From an uncultured Bacteroidia bacterium (GTDB taxonomy: Bacteria; Bacteroidota; Bacteroidia; Bacteroidales; UBA932), in NCBI GenBank assembly GCA_902801205.1, contig CADCHE010000017.1, positions 1-39,625 on the forward strand: DNA of 39,625 nt. Direction: 5' to 3'. The translations under genes were made by a program, and so were the position numbers. Under the pieces are notes generated by a model, which did not search any database, was not told the DNA's origin, and saw only the letters and a program-made list of their open reading frames with translations. Shown here piece after piece: positions 29,271-37,792 of the stretch (position 1 is the stretch's first letter; each line of letters begins with the position of its first letter).

Positions 29271-29289
29271 GTAAAAAAGGGCCTTTTCT

Positions 29290-29320
29290 TTTGTATTACG
29301 ACGGAAAAAAGTCATCTTTG
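29290..29320 (+). promoter_or_regulatory. -33/-7 promoter for the TonB receptor gene
   Basis: TTTG (29290-29293), 19 bases, then CATCTTTG (29313-29320), which departs from TAnnTTTG by one base, lie 21 bases before the ATG at 29342. They are divergent from the M23 box. Confidence 0.55.
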
Positions 29321-29341
29321 CAAAGATTAAGACGAAGAATT

Positions 29342-31726
29342 ATGGAAAATTTCAAACGTTCCATCCTGATGATTCCGCTCCTTCTCCTGGGCTGCATCGC
29401 CGCGCTCGCGCAGAGCCGGCCGGCCCGGTGCACCGTCAGCGGTCACATCACGGATGCCGCTACCGGGGAGACCCTGATCGGAGCGGGCATCGGTGCGGGC
29501 GCCGTCGGGGCCGTCACGAATACCTACGGCTTCTACACCTTGACACTCCCCACCGGGAAAACCACGCTGCACTATTCTTATGTAGGCTATGCCGACTTCG
29601 ACCTGGAAATCGACCTGGTCCGGGACACGACGCTGGACATCGCCTTGAAGACCGACCTGCGCATCGAGGAAGCCGTCGTCTCCGCCCGGCGCGAATCGGG
29701 CATCGCGGCGACGAAGATGAGCGCCGTGGAGATTCCGATGGCCGCCATCCGGAACACACCGGTGCTCCTGGGCGAAGCGGACGTCCTGAAAACCATCCAA
29801 CTGATGCCGGGCGTCCAGGGCGGCAACGAAGGCTTCTCGGGCATCTATGTCCGCGGCGGCGGGCCGGACGAAAACCTCCTGCTGCTCGACGGCATCTCCC
29901 TGTACAACGCAGAACACATGCTGGGCCTGTTTTCGATCTTCCAGCCGGAAGCCGTCAAGAAGGTGACCCTCTTCAAGGGATCCTTCCCCGCCCGGTACGG
30001 CGGCCGGACGTCCAGCATCATCGATGTGCGCACGAACGACGGCAACATGCAGGAGACGCACGGTTCGGTCGGCGTGGGCGTCATCAGCGACAAGTTCCAC
30101 CTCGAGGGCCCCATCCGGAAGGGCACGACCGCCTACAGCGTGAGCGTCCGCGGAATGCACACCTTCCTCTTCGACCGGCTGATCGCCTCGCTGGGCAGCC
30201 CCGCGAATTATTATTTCTACGACGCTTCGGCGAAGGTCACCCACCGGCTGAGCGAGCGCGACAAGCTCTTCTTCAACGTCTACAACGGCCGCGACATCCT
30301 CTACGTCGATGACTCCTCCGATTCGGAATACAACTCCTACGACGACAAGACGCGCATCCGCTGGGGGAACACCCTGTCCGCCCTCCGCTGGAACCATGTC
30401 TTCAACGGCAAGCTGTTCTCCAACTCGACGCTGGCCTGGACGCGCTACAAGATGCTGATGGGATACACCGCCGAGGACAGCAACCGGTACAGCGGGACGG
30501 AAACCATCAACCGGTACGACTTCAACTACAATTCCGGTCTCCGGGACCTGACGGCGAAGATCGACTTCGACTATACGCCGGCACCGGAGCATGCCGTCCG
30601 TTTCGGTGCGGAATACATCCACCACACGTACGTCCCGGAGACGTTCTCCAGTTTCGAACAGGAAACGAAGAACGGCAGTGTCGTCGTCGACACCACGTAC
30701 CGCACGGACAACAGCAAACGGTCCGGGCATGAGTTCTCGATGTACGTCGAGGACGATTTCACCCTCGGACCCCGGCTGACCCTCAATCCGGGCGTCCACC
30801 TGTCGGTCTTCGTGACCAGCGGGAAAACCTACTTCGCTCCGGAGCCGCGGATGTCCGCCAAATACGACCTCGGGCGGGGATTCGCCGTCAAGGCGGCCTG
30901 GTCGCGGATGTCGCAGTACGTGCACCTGCTCTCTTCGTCCAGGATCACGCTGCCGCTCGACCTGTGGGTGCCGATCACCGAAAAGATCCGGCCGGTGCGT
31001 TCCGACCAGCTCTCCGTCGGTGTCTACTACAATGGGCTGCGGGGCTGGGAATTCTCGCTGGAAGCCTATGACAAGCGGATGGACAACATCCTCGAATACA
31101 AGGACGGCGTTTCCTTCATCGGCAACAGCCAGTCGTGGGAGGAGAATGTCGTCATGGGAGAAGGGCGCGCCCGCGGCGTGGAACTCTTCATCCAGAAGAC
31201 CATGGGGAAGACGACGGGCTGGCTGGGATATACCCTCGCCAAGAGCGAACGGCGCTTCCCGGACGGATCGATCAACAGCGGGGAATGGTTCCCCTACCGG
31301 TACGACCGGCGCCACAACATCTCGCTGGTGGTCAACCAGCAGATCGGCAAACGGCTTGACCTCGGTGCCACCTGGACCTTCGCGACGGGCGGCGCGACGA
31401 CACTCCCCGAGCGCCAGGTCGCCTTCCAGAATCCGGACGGGGCGTTCATCCAGGTCGACTACTGCCCGTACAGGAACAATTACCGGCTGCCGCCCAGCCA
31501 CCTCCTGAACGTGTCGCTGAACTACCATGTCCGGAAACGGCGCGGGGAAAGCATCTGGAACTTCGGTGTTTACAATGCTTACAACCGCATGAACCCGAAT
31601 TTCGTGTTCCAGAACGAAACGTGGAACTTCACCGAAGACTCGAGCATCCGCATCAAGGGCGAGAAACTCAAATCGATCACCATCCTTCCCATCATTCCGT
31701 CCATCGGCTACACTTATCAGTTCTGA
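29342..31726 (+). CDS. TonB-dependent receptor with CarboxypepD_reg-like domain
   Basis: The protein has 794 residues. A signal peptide covers about 1-24 (LLLLGCIAALAQ). The carboxypeptidase-regulatory-like domain follows (CTVSGHITDAATGETLIGAG through YTLTLPTGKTTLHYSYVGYADFDLEI). The plug domain (about 115-225) contains KTIQLMPGVQGGNEGFSGIYVRGGGPDENLLLLDG and FPARYGGRTSSIIDV. The rest is a 22-strand barrel ending in SIGYTYQF, with the terminal Phe expected for outer-membrane assembly. It imports a substrate using TonB energy; the ligand is unknown. The length is shorter than SusC (about 1000), and there is no SusD. The DUF4249 lipoprotein follows after 2 bases, a standard pair. Confidence 0.94.
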   Translation: MENFKRSILMIPLLLLGCIAALAQSRPARCTVSGHITDAATGETLIGAGIGAGAVGAVTNTYGFYTLTLPTGKTTLHYSYVGYADFDLEIDLVRDTTLDIALKTDLRIEEAVVSARRESGIAATKMSAVEIPMAAIRNTPVLLGEADVLKTIQLMPGVQGGNEGFSGIYVRGGGPDENLLLLDGISLYNAEHMLGLFSIFQPEAVKKVTLFKGSFPARYGGRTSSIIDVRTNDGNMQETHGSVGVGVISDKFHLEGPIRKGTTAYSVSVRGMHTFLFDRLIASLGSPANYYFYDASAKVTHRLSERDKLFFNVYNGRDILYVDDSSDSEYNSYDDKTRIRWGNTLSALRWNHVFNGKLFSNSTLAWTRYKMLMGYTAEDSNRYSGTETINRYDFNYNSGLRDLTAKIDFDYTPAPEHAVRFGAEYIHHTYVPETFSSFEQETKNGSVVVDTTYRTDNSKRSGHEFSMYVEDDFTLGPRLTLNPGVHLSVFVTSGKTYFAPEPRMSAKYDLGRGFAVKAAWSRMSQYVHLLSSSRITLPLDLWVPITEKIRPVRSDQLSVGVYYNGLRGWEFSLEAYDKRMDNILEYKDGVSFIGNSQSWEENVVMGEGRARGVELFIQKTMGKTTGWLGYTLAKSERRFPDGSINSGEWFPYRYDRRHNISLVVNQQIGKRLDLGATWTFATGGATTLPERQVAFQNPDGAFIQVDYCPYRNNYRLPPSHLLNVSLNYHVRKRRGESIWNFGVYNAYNRMNPNFVFQNETWNFTEDSSIRIKGEKLKSITILPIIPSIGYTYQF

Positions 31727-31728
31727 CC

Positions 31729-32850
31729 ATGAAAACGCTCCACAAACATATCTTCCCTGTCTTCCTGACCCTTCTTTTCCTGGTCTCCTGCGAAAAGGAG
31801 ATCTCCTTCCACCGGAACGACATCCCGGACCAACTGCAGATGAACGGACTCCTCACCGTGGGCGACACGGTCCACTATGTCCACCTGGCCGTCAGCCGCG
31901 CGATGCTCGTCGAGAAAATCACCGACGGAAGCGTCCGCTGCCTGGTCAACGGCCGGCAGGTCGCGGAAGGCACTGCCATCACGTACGAAGCCGCTTCCGA
32001 CGAACGGGAAGAAGACATGATCATCTACAACCCCTCGGGCACACCGGCGAAGCGCATGCGGCAGACGTCCTTCGCCTTCCGGGCGGATTTCGCACCCGGC
32101 GACGTCGTCCGCATCGAGGCCGAAGCCAACGGCGGCCGGTACAAGGCCTGGTCCGAAGTAACGGTTCCGGATGCGCCAGAAATCGCCCTGAAAGACACGT
32201 CCAGCACGTTCGAAAGAGGGTATTACCTGAAGCAGAACATGAAACTGCGCCTGCGCGGGAAAGACAGCGCGGGAGAAAGGAACCTGTACCGGATCGACAG
32301 GGTCCGGCGCAACGTCACCACCACGTTCCATTCCCGCGATGCCCAATGGGACAGTACCGACCCCGATAATGTGACCTGGATAGAGCACACGCGCGTGGAG
32401 AAGCATTCCGATAAAATGTGGATCGACCTCGGCACCGACCCGATCCTGACGGAAGGGATGACGGTCGACGAACTGGACCTCCTGGGGACTTCCACCAACA
32501 CGTACTGCGTGTATTCCGACCATCTGTTCGACGGAAACGACTACGACATCTCTTTCTCGGTCGAATGGTACAACGCACCCCCTTCCGCCGGCCTGTTCGA
32601 AAAATGGCGGATGGAAAGCGAGCTGGCTGTCCGGGTCATGGGCATCACGGCCGCGGAATACGCGTACCTGAAGGCGCTCGACCTGTACCAGAACCTGGGG
32701 GACGATACGGTTTTCGCCGAGCCGGCGTCCTTCCCGGACAACGTGGAGGGCGGGCTCGGTTTCATCGGCATCGCCAATCCGGTTACGATCACGATTCCCC
32801 TTCCCCCCGTCGAGCACGAGGAAAGCGGGGATGAAGGCATTTATTATTGA
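31729..32850 (+). CDS. DUF4249 family lipoprotein
   Basis: The protein has 373 residues with a lipoprotein signal ending at Cys21 (FLVSC), then CEKEISFHRNDIPDQLQMNGLL, the DUF4249 opening. Two beta domains follow, including VHLAVSRAMLVEKITDGSVRCLVNGRQ and FAFRADFAPGDVVRIEAEA. Helical segments near the end (EKWRMESELAVRVMGITAAEYAYLKALDLY) and PDNVEGGLGFIGIANP are family features. Such lipoproteins accompany TonB receptors of this size and probably bind the same ligand on the cell surface. It starts 2 bases after the receptor stop. ATG 31729 is required for the signal peptide. Confidence 0.92.
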   Translation: MKTLHKHIFPVFLTLLFLVSCEKEISFHRNDIPDQLQMNGLLTVGDTVHYVHLAVSRAMLVEKITDGSVRCLVNGRQVAEGTAITYEAASDEREEDMIIYNPSGTPAKRMRQTSFAFRADFAPGDVVRIEAEANGGRYKAWSEVTVPDAPEIALKDTSSTFERGYYLKQNMKLRLRGKDSAGERNLYRIDRVRRNVTTTFHSRDAQWDSTDPDNVTWIEHTRVEKHSDKMWIDLGTDPILTEGMTVDELDLLGTSTNTYCVYSDHLFDGNDYDISFSVEWYNAPPSAGLFEKWRMESELAVRVMGITAAEYAYLKALDLYQNLGDDTVFAEPASFPDNVEGGLGFIGIANPVTITIPLPPVEHEESGDEGIYY

Positions 32851-32864
32851 AATCCACCCCTGCC

Positions 32865-33392
32865 ATGAAATTTGAAGATCTTGTCTGCATCCGCCGCAGC
32901 CACCGCCGCTTTACGGAAGAACCCGTGAGCGAGAACGACCTGCGGTCCATCCTCCGCGCCGCCCTGATGGCCCCGACCGGCCACGGCGCGCGTAACTGGC
33001 AATTCATCACGGTCCGCGATGCGGACACGCTGGCGTTCCTTTCCACGGTCCGTCCGGCCGGATCCGCCTTCCTGAAAGGCGCGGCGGCCGTCGTCGCCGT
33101 GCTGGGCGAACCGCAAGCACAGTCTACCTGGATCGAAGACGGAGCCATCGCCGCCGTCACGATGCAATACCAGGCGCAGGAACGGGGCCTGGGCTCCTGC
33201 TGGTGCCAGATCCGCGGCCGGGAAGGAACCGCCGAGGGGAAAACGGCGGAAGATCTGGTCCGTGAACGGCTGGGGATTCCGGCGCAGTTTGCCGTCCTCT
33301 GCCTGGTCGGTTTCGGGCATCCTGCCGACGAACGCAAGCCGCAGGACGAGGCGGCCCTGAAGTGGGACCACGTACACCAGGAGGGATTCTGA
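32865..33392 (+). CDS. Nitroreductase family protein
   Basis: The protein has 175 residues, a single nitroreductase domain. RRSHRRFTEEPVSENDLRSILRAALMAPTGHGARNWQFI is the conserved FMN-binding N-terminal segment, with the Arg-Ser-x-Arg and the Ala-Pro-x-Gly-x-x-Asn-Trp pattern. The middle AIAAVTMQYQAQERGLGSCWCQIRG is the dimer helix, and GIPAQFAVLCLVGFGHPADE is the last strand. It uses NAD(P)H to reduce nitro groups, quinones or similar compounds in the cytosol. ATG 32865 is chosen over an upstream TTG at 32847 that overlaps the previous gene. TrmO follows after 1 base. Confidence 0.92.
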   Translation: MKFEDLVCIRRSHRRFTEEPVSENDLRSILRAALMAPTGHGARNWQFITVRDADTLAFLSTVRPAGSAFLKGAAAVVAVLGEPQAQSTWIEDGAIAAVTMQYQAQERGLGSCWCQIRGREGTAEGKTAEDLVRERLGIPAQFAVLCLVGFGHPADERKPQDEAALKWDHVHQEGF

Positions 33393-33393
33393 C

Positions 33394-34092
33394 ATGGAAA
33401 TCAAGCCCATCGCCCGTTTCTGCGCTCCTTTCCCGGAGAAGTTCGGCATCCCGCGCCAGGCGGGTGTGGTTCCGTCGCTGGAAGGGCGCATCGAACTGCT
33501 GCCGCCGTATGACGACGTGCAGGCGCTCCGCGGGTTGGAGGGGTTCGACTACCTCTGGCTGATCTGGGGCTTTTCCGCCAATCCGCCTGCCCCCGGGAGC
33601 GATCCGTTCCGAGCGACGGTCCGGCCGCCGCGGCTGGGCGGGAACGAGCGGATCGGTGTCTTCTCCTCGCGCTCCCCTTTCCGTCCCAACGGGCTCGGCC
33701 TCTCGGCCGTCCGTATCAAGCAGGTCGGTCCCGGCCCCGTCATCATCGTGGAAGGTGCCGACCTCATGGACGGCACGCCCGTCTACGACATCAAGCCGTA
33801 TGTGGAATACGCCGACAGCCATCCGGGCGTCCGCTCGGGTTTCGTAGACGCGGCGAGGTGGGAACCGCTGGAGGTGGTCATTCCGGATGCGGTCCGGGAA
33901 GCAGGCCTTCGGGACGGCATGCAGGAGCAACTGCTGGACACCCTGCGGGAAGTGCTAGCACAGGACCCGCGTCCCGCATTCCAGGACGATCCTTCCCGGT
34001 CATACGGCCTTTCGTTCGACGGCTTCCAGATCCGGTTCGCCGTCGAAGGGAAACAGTTGACTGTCAAGGAAATCAGGAGAGAAAACCAGTAA
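33394..34092 (+). CDS. trmO: tRNA (N6-threonylcarbamoyladenosine(37)-N6)-methyltransferase TrmO
   Basis: The protein has 232 residues, the normal length for TrmO (YaeB/TsaA). The features run in order: IARFCAPFPEKFGIPRQAG, LRGLEGFDYLWLIWGF, RPPRLGGNERIGVFSSRSPFRPNGLGLSAVRI (the SAM and tRNA binding core), VEGADLMDGTPVYDIKPYVEYADS, and a C-terminal domain of about 70 residues ending FAVEGKQLTVKEI. It methylates t6A37 to m6t6A37 in tRNAs that read ACY codons, using SAM, in the cytosol. It starts 1 base after the nitroreductase stop. Its own stop is 3 bases from the stop of the convergent sulfatase gene. Confidence 0.93.
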   Translation: MEIKPIARFCAPFPEKFGIPRQAGVVPSLEGRIELLPPYDDVQALRGLEGFDYLWLIWGFSANPPAPGSDPFRATVRPPRLGGNERIGVFSSRSPFRPNGLGLSAVRIKQVGPGPVIIVEGADLMDGTPVYDIKPYVEYADSHPGVRSGFVDAARWEPLEVVIPDAVREAGLRDGMQEQLLDTLREVLAQDPRPAFQDDPSRSYGLSFDGFQIRFAVEGKQLTVKEIRRENQ

Positions 34093-34095
34093 AGG

Positions 34096-35562
34096 CTACC
34101 GTTTCTTCTGCCCGATCAACTGCCGGTAGGCGGCGCTCGGCGCACCGGCGGCGGCATCTTTCCGGGCGACCAGGTCTTCATAGAGGTCCTTGCGCAGCCG
34201 GGTCAGCACCTCCTTGTAGGCCGGGTCGTGGACCAGGTTGTTCAGCTCATACGGATCTTCCTGCAGGTCATACAGTTCGTCGACGTCGGTCGGTGTCCAG
34301 ACGTATTTGTACCGCTCGTCGCGGATCATGCGCTGGACGAAAAGGCCGAACTGCTGGCCGTTGTAGTTGCTGAACGCATAGCGGCGCCAGTCGTCCACTT
34401 CCTCTCCGCGGAGCAGGGGCAGCAGGGAACGGCCGCTGGTGGGGAAATCCAGGGCGAACAGGTCGTCCATCGTCGCGGCAATGTCGAGGAAATGCACCAG
34501 GAAGCGGTCGCAGACCGTTCCCGCCTGGACGTGGTCCTTCCACTTGATGATCAGCGGAACATGGACTTCCTCTTCGTACATGACATAGTGCTTGTCCAAC
34601 ATGCGGTGGCTGCCGGCCGCGTCGCCGTGGTCGGCCGTAAAGATGATGATGGTGTTGTCCAGCGCACCGATCTCCTCCAGCTGGCGGAACAGGGCGCCGA
34701 GCGCATCGTCGACCTGCGCGATGACGGCGTAATACGACCGCAGGTAGTTCTCCCATTTCGCCCAGTCGTAGTCTTCGAGCCCCCAGTTGAGGACCTGCTG
34801 GTACTGGATATAAGGCTTGCCTTCAAGATCGTCGCAGAAATTTCCCCACGGCGGGATGGTCACATCCTTGTACCGGTCATAGAACGGCTTCAGCGGCATG
34901 CAGGGCAGGTGCGGTTCCGAGTAATCGAGCCGCACGTGCCAGGGCTTTCCTTCGCCTTCGTACTGCCGGATCAGTTCGACGGCCCGCTCCTTGAACCAGT
35001 AGACGCTGTTGTCGTCGCGGTCCATCTTCACGTAACCTCCCATCATCATGTTGTCCTCCTGATGATAGTACGCTTTCGGGCCCTTCCCGACGTGTTCCTG
35101 CGCCCACCGGTGATACGCTGCGTCGCCGTAATAGTCGCTGAATCCGAACTCCAGCGGCGTCTTGACGGGATGGACGTGCCATTTCCCGACATAGCCCAGC
35201 CGGTAGCCCCGGTCGGACAGCCGGCGGGTCCAGGTGTCACCTTCGAAGAGCTTCACGGGCAGGGTGATGTCGTAATTCCACAGGCCTTCATGGCCGGGCT
35301 GCTCCGGCCAGGCGCCGGAAAGCAGGCACTGCCGCGCCGGACAGCTGGTCGGGATGGAAGTGTACGCGCGGGTGAACTGCATCCCTTCGGCGGCGAGGGC
35401 ATCGATGTTCGGCGTGCGGGCGAACGGGCTTCCGGTATAGCCCAGGCAGTCGTACCGCAGCTGGTCGCAGACGATCATCAGCACATTGGGCTTGTCTTTC
35501 TGCTGCGCGGCGCAGGCGACGCCGGAAACCGCCAGCAGGGAGGGAACCAATAATTTCTTCAT
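34096..35562 (-). CDS. Secreted serine-type sulfatase
   Basis: The protein has 488 residues. A signal peptide covers about 1-18 (LLVPSLLAVSGVACA). The alkaline-phosphatase fold starts PNVLMIVCDQLRYDCLGY, with metal-binding Asp residues. The key motif is SIPTSCPARQCLLSG: a Ser at the position oxidised to formylglycine (S-x-P-A-R). FTADHGDAAGSHRMLDKHYVMYEEEVHVPLIIKW holds the later metal and substrate residues. It removes sulfate from a sulfated glycan or related compound; the S1 subfamily cannot be told. The next gene upstream encodes an anaerobic maturase that can modify Ser-type sulfatases. Export before or after modification is implied by the signal peptide. Confidence 0.93.
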   Translation of the reverse strand: MKKLLVPSLLAVSGVACAAQQKDKPNVLMIVCDQLRYDCLGYTGSPFARTPNIDALAAEGMQFTRAYTSIPTSCPARQCLLSGAWPEQPGHEGLWNYDITLPVKLFEGDTWTRRLSDRGYRLGYVGKWHVHPVKTPLEFGFSDYYGDAAYHRWAQEHVGKGPKAYYHQEDNMMMGGYVKMDRDDNSVYWFKERAVELIRQYEGEGKPWHVRLDYSEPHLPCMPLKPFYDRYKDVTIPPWGNFCDDLEGKPYIQYQQVLNWGLEDYDWAKWENYLRSYYAVIAQVDDALGALFRQLEEIGALDNTIIIFTADHGDAAGSHRMLDKHYVMYEEEVHVPLIIKWKDHVQAGTVCDRFLVHFLDIAATMDDLFALDFPTSGRSLLPLLRGEEVDDWRRYAFSNYNGQQFGLFVQRMIRDERYKYVWTPTDVDELYDLQEDPYELNNLVHDPAYKEVLTRLRKDLYEDLVARKDAAAGAPSAAYRQLIGQKKR

Positions 35563-35583
35563 TTCCTATGATGCTTTTACGGA

Positions 35584-36831
35584 TTATCGGTTGCGGGACG
35601 GTGCGGGCAGGAAGCCCGCCCGGATGGCTTTCATGACATTGGCCGGGGGCCGGTGCGCGAGGAACTCCGCTTTCATGAATTCCATGTAGGGCGCCACATG
35701 CTCGAAGAAGCGGAGATAGCCCTTGCACAGGTAGTTGAGCCCCGGTTCGCCGTCTTCCGTCGTCAGGAAACGGTTCTTGGGGCATTCCCCGTTGCAGGCG
35801 AAGAGGAAGGGGCAGCGGCGGCACTGCGCGGGCAGCGCATCGTGCTTCCGGCGCCCGAAGGCGAGCTGCTTCTCGCTGTACATCATCTCCAGGAGGGGCT
35901 GCCGGTCCAGGTTGCCGAGCTTGAACTCCGGAAAGACGAAGTGGTCGCAGGAGTAGACATCGCCGTTGAATTCCATCACGCCGGCATGGCCGCAGCTGCG
36001 CGCCATCGTGCATACGCCCGGTTCCATGCCCATCCAGTTCGCCAGGACGGAATCGAACAACTGGATGTAGTACTTCCCGACGTCTTCGACGACCCACTGG
36101 TCGAAGAGCCGGCACAGGAAGTCGCCCCACTGTTCCGCGGACACGGAAGTCTCCGTCACGGAAGCGGCCTCATCGTCCGGAGAGGCGAGGTGGCGCCCGT
36201 CGGCATGCGGGTACTCCCGCTCGACGATCGGAGTGAACTGGATGTAGCGGCAGCGGATGGTCTTGAAGAAGCGGTAGAACTCTACCGGAGCCCCGGCGTT
36301 GAAGCGGTTGACGACCGCCATCGCGTTCCATGCGACATCGTGCCGGCCAAGCAGCTGGATGCCATGGAGGACACGTCGGAAGGAAGGATTCCCCTGCGGG
36401 TCGCGCCGGAACTGGTCGTGGAACCGCTGGGGGCCGTCGATGGAAACGCCGACCAGCCATCCGTTTTCCTTGAAAAACCGGCACCAGTCGTCGTCAAGCA
36501 GGGTTCCGTTCGTCTGGATGGCGTTCACGATGCGCCGCCCGCCGGCGTACTTCTGCTGAAGCTGCACCGCACGCCGGTAGAAATCCAGCGGACGGAGGAG
36601 GGTCTCCCCTCCGTGCCAGTTGAACAGGACTTCCGGGACGGACTGCGCGTTGATGTACTGCTCGATGAAACGCTCCAGCAGGCCGTCGCTCATGAAGTGG
36701 CTCCCCTCTCCCTTGTACAGGTGCTTCTTCTCCAGATAATAGCAGTAGTCACACGCCAGGTTGCAGCGCGATCCGGCGGGTTTCGTCATGATATACAGCG
36801 GCGTAGAGAAAGGATAAAGCGTTCGTTCCAT
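35584..36831 (-). CDS. Anaerobic sulfatase-maturating enzyme, radical SAM/SPASM
   Basis: The protein has 415 residues. The radical SAM cluster motif is CNLACDYCYYLEKKHLY (CxxxCxYC). Further family elements are FNWHGGETLLRPLDFYRRAV, NAIQTNGTLLDDDWCRFF and GVSIDGPQRFHDQFR. The SPASM region carries the auxiliary-cluster cysteines: CTMARSCGHAGVMEFNGDVYSCDH, then CRRCPFLFACNGECPKNRF and CKGY. It converts the sulfatase active Ser or Cys to formylglycine using SAM without oxygen. ATG 36831 gives MERTLYPFSTPLYIMTKPAG, the usual family start; an earlier in-frame start adds 25 unlikely residues. The sulfatase gene follows after 21 bases. Confidence 0.94.
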   Translation of the reverse strand: MERTLYPFSTPLYIMTKPAGSRCNLACDYCYYLEKKHLYKGEGSHFMSDGLLERFIEQYINAQSVPEVLFNWHGGETLLRPLDFYRRAVQLQQKYAGGRRIVNAIQTNGTLLDDDWCRFFKENGWLVGVSIDGPQRFHDQFRRDPQGNPSFRRVLHGIQLLGRHDVAWNAMAVVNRFNAGAPVEFYRFFKTIRCRYIQFTPIVEREYPHADGRHLASPDDEAASVTETSVSAEQWGDFLCRLFDQWVVEDVGKYYIQLFDSVLANWMGMEPGVCTMARSCGHAGVMEFNGDVYSCDHFVFPEFKLGNLDRQPLLEMMYSEKQLAFGRRKHDALPAQCRRCPFLFACNGECPKNRFLTTEDGEPGLNYLCKGYLRFFEHVAPYMEFMKAEFLAHRPPANVMKAIRAGFLPAPSRNR

Positions 36832-36854
36832 GACGGATGCAGGTAGGATGAAGA

Positions 36855-36886
36855 CAAAGATAAAGCGCAAATGGCATTTTTCCAAA
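36855..36886 (-). promoter_or_regulatory. -33/-7 promoter for the sulfatase-maturase unit
   Basis: On the minus strand TTTG (36883-36886), 20 bases, then TATCTTTG (36855-36862) match the Bacteroidota consensus exactly. The box is 23 bases before the ATG at 36831. Confidence 0.8.
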
Positions 36887-36893
36887 AATGTAC

Positions 36894-36901
36894 TATCTTT
36901 G
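36894..36901 (+). promoter_or_regulatory. -7 promoter box (TATCTTTG) for the NfnAB-type genes
   Basis: TATCTTTG lies 35 bases before the ATG at 36937. It is divergent from the maturase promoter, and the two core promoters share fewer than 50 bases. Confidence 0.7.
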
Positions 36902-36936
36902 TGCAATTTATAGAAGACAGAACTTTATTTCCTGCC

Positions 36937-37779
36937 ATGTTCAAGATCCTTTCCAAAGAAATGCTCACCCCGGGCATCTGCAAGATGGACATCGTGGCGC
37001 CCCGCATTGCCGCTTCGGCGCGGCCGGGACAGTTCCTGATCGTCCGCCCCAACGAAAAGGGAGAGCGCATTCCGCTGACCATCAGCGATTATGATGTCAA
37101 AAAAGGAACCGTTACCATTGTCACGCAACGGATCGGCGCTTCGTCCGCCGCCATCGTCCACCAGGAGGAAGGCGCATTCTTCAACGACGTCGTCGGCCCG
37201 CTCGGCAATCCTTCCGCCTTTGTGGACAAGACGCCCGAAGAGCTGGCGGAGGCCCGCTACATCTTCATCGCGGGCGGCGTAGGGACGGCCCCGGTCTATC
37301 CCCAAGCCAAATGGCTGCATGAGCGCGGGGTTGCGGTGGACGTGATCATCGGCGCGAAGACGAAGGATCTGCTGATCTACAAGCAGGAGCTCGCCTCGGT
37401 CTGCGACAACCTCTACCTCTGCACCGACGACGGTTCGGAAGGATTCCACGGCCTGGTGACCGCCATGCTGGAGAAACTGGTCGCCGAAGGGCACACCTAC
37501 ACGCAGGCGGTGGCCATCGGCCCCATGATCATGATGAAATTCTGCACCCTCACTTGCAAGAAACTCGGCATCCCCGAGGACGTCAGCCTGAACATGCTGA
37601 TGGTCGACGGAACGGGCATGTGCGGAGCCTGCCGCGTCACGGTGGGCGGCAAGACGAAATTCGCCTGTGTCGACGGTCCGGAATTCGACGGCTACGAGGT
37701 CGACTTTGACGAAGCGATGCGCCGCCTGGGCCAGTACCGCACCGAAGAAGCGCAGGAAAGGGAGAAATACGGAATCTAA
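36937..37779 (+). CDS. NfnA-type FAD/[2Fe-2S] subunit (sulfide/dihydroorotate dehydrogenase-like)
   Basis: The protein has 280 residues. The start MFKILSKEMLTPGICKMDIVAP is normal for the family. The FAD domain includes ARPGQFLIVRPNEKGERIPLTISDYD. The NAD(P) domain has YIFIAGGVGTAPVYPQAKWL. The C-terminal [2Fe-2S] site uses DGTGMCGACRVTVGGKTKFAC and the following DGPEFDG. With the next gene it forms the NfnAB pair, which couples NADH and reduced ferredoxin to NADP reduction by flavin bifurcation in anaerobes. Sulfide or polysulfide reduction has also been described for related pairs. It is cytosolic or membrane-peripheral. The next gene starts 13 bases after the stop. Confidence 0.9.
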   Translation: MFKILSKEMLTPGICKMDIVAPRIAASARPGQFLIVRPNEKGERIPLTISDYDVKKGTVTIVTQRIGASSAAIVHQEEGAFFNDVVGPLGNPSAFVDKTPEELAEARYIFIAGGVGTAPVYPQAKWLHERGVAVDVIIGAKTKDLLIYKQELASVCDNLYLCTDDGSEGFHGLVTAMLEKLVAEGHTYTQAVAIGPMIMMKFCTLTCKKLGIPEDVSLNMLMVDGTGMCGACRVTVGGKTKFACVDGPEFDGYEVDFDEAMRRLGQYRTEEAQEREKYGI

Positions 37780-37792
37780 AGCGAGAAGAGCC

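Noticed and set aside
29327-31528. Long minus-strand frame opposite the TonB receptor
   Set aside because: It is an antisense shadow; the plus-strand receptor has signal, plug and barrel features.
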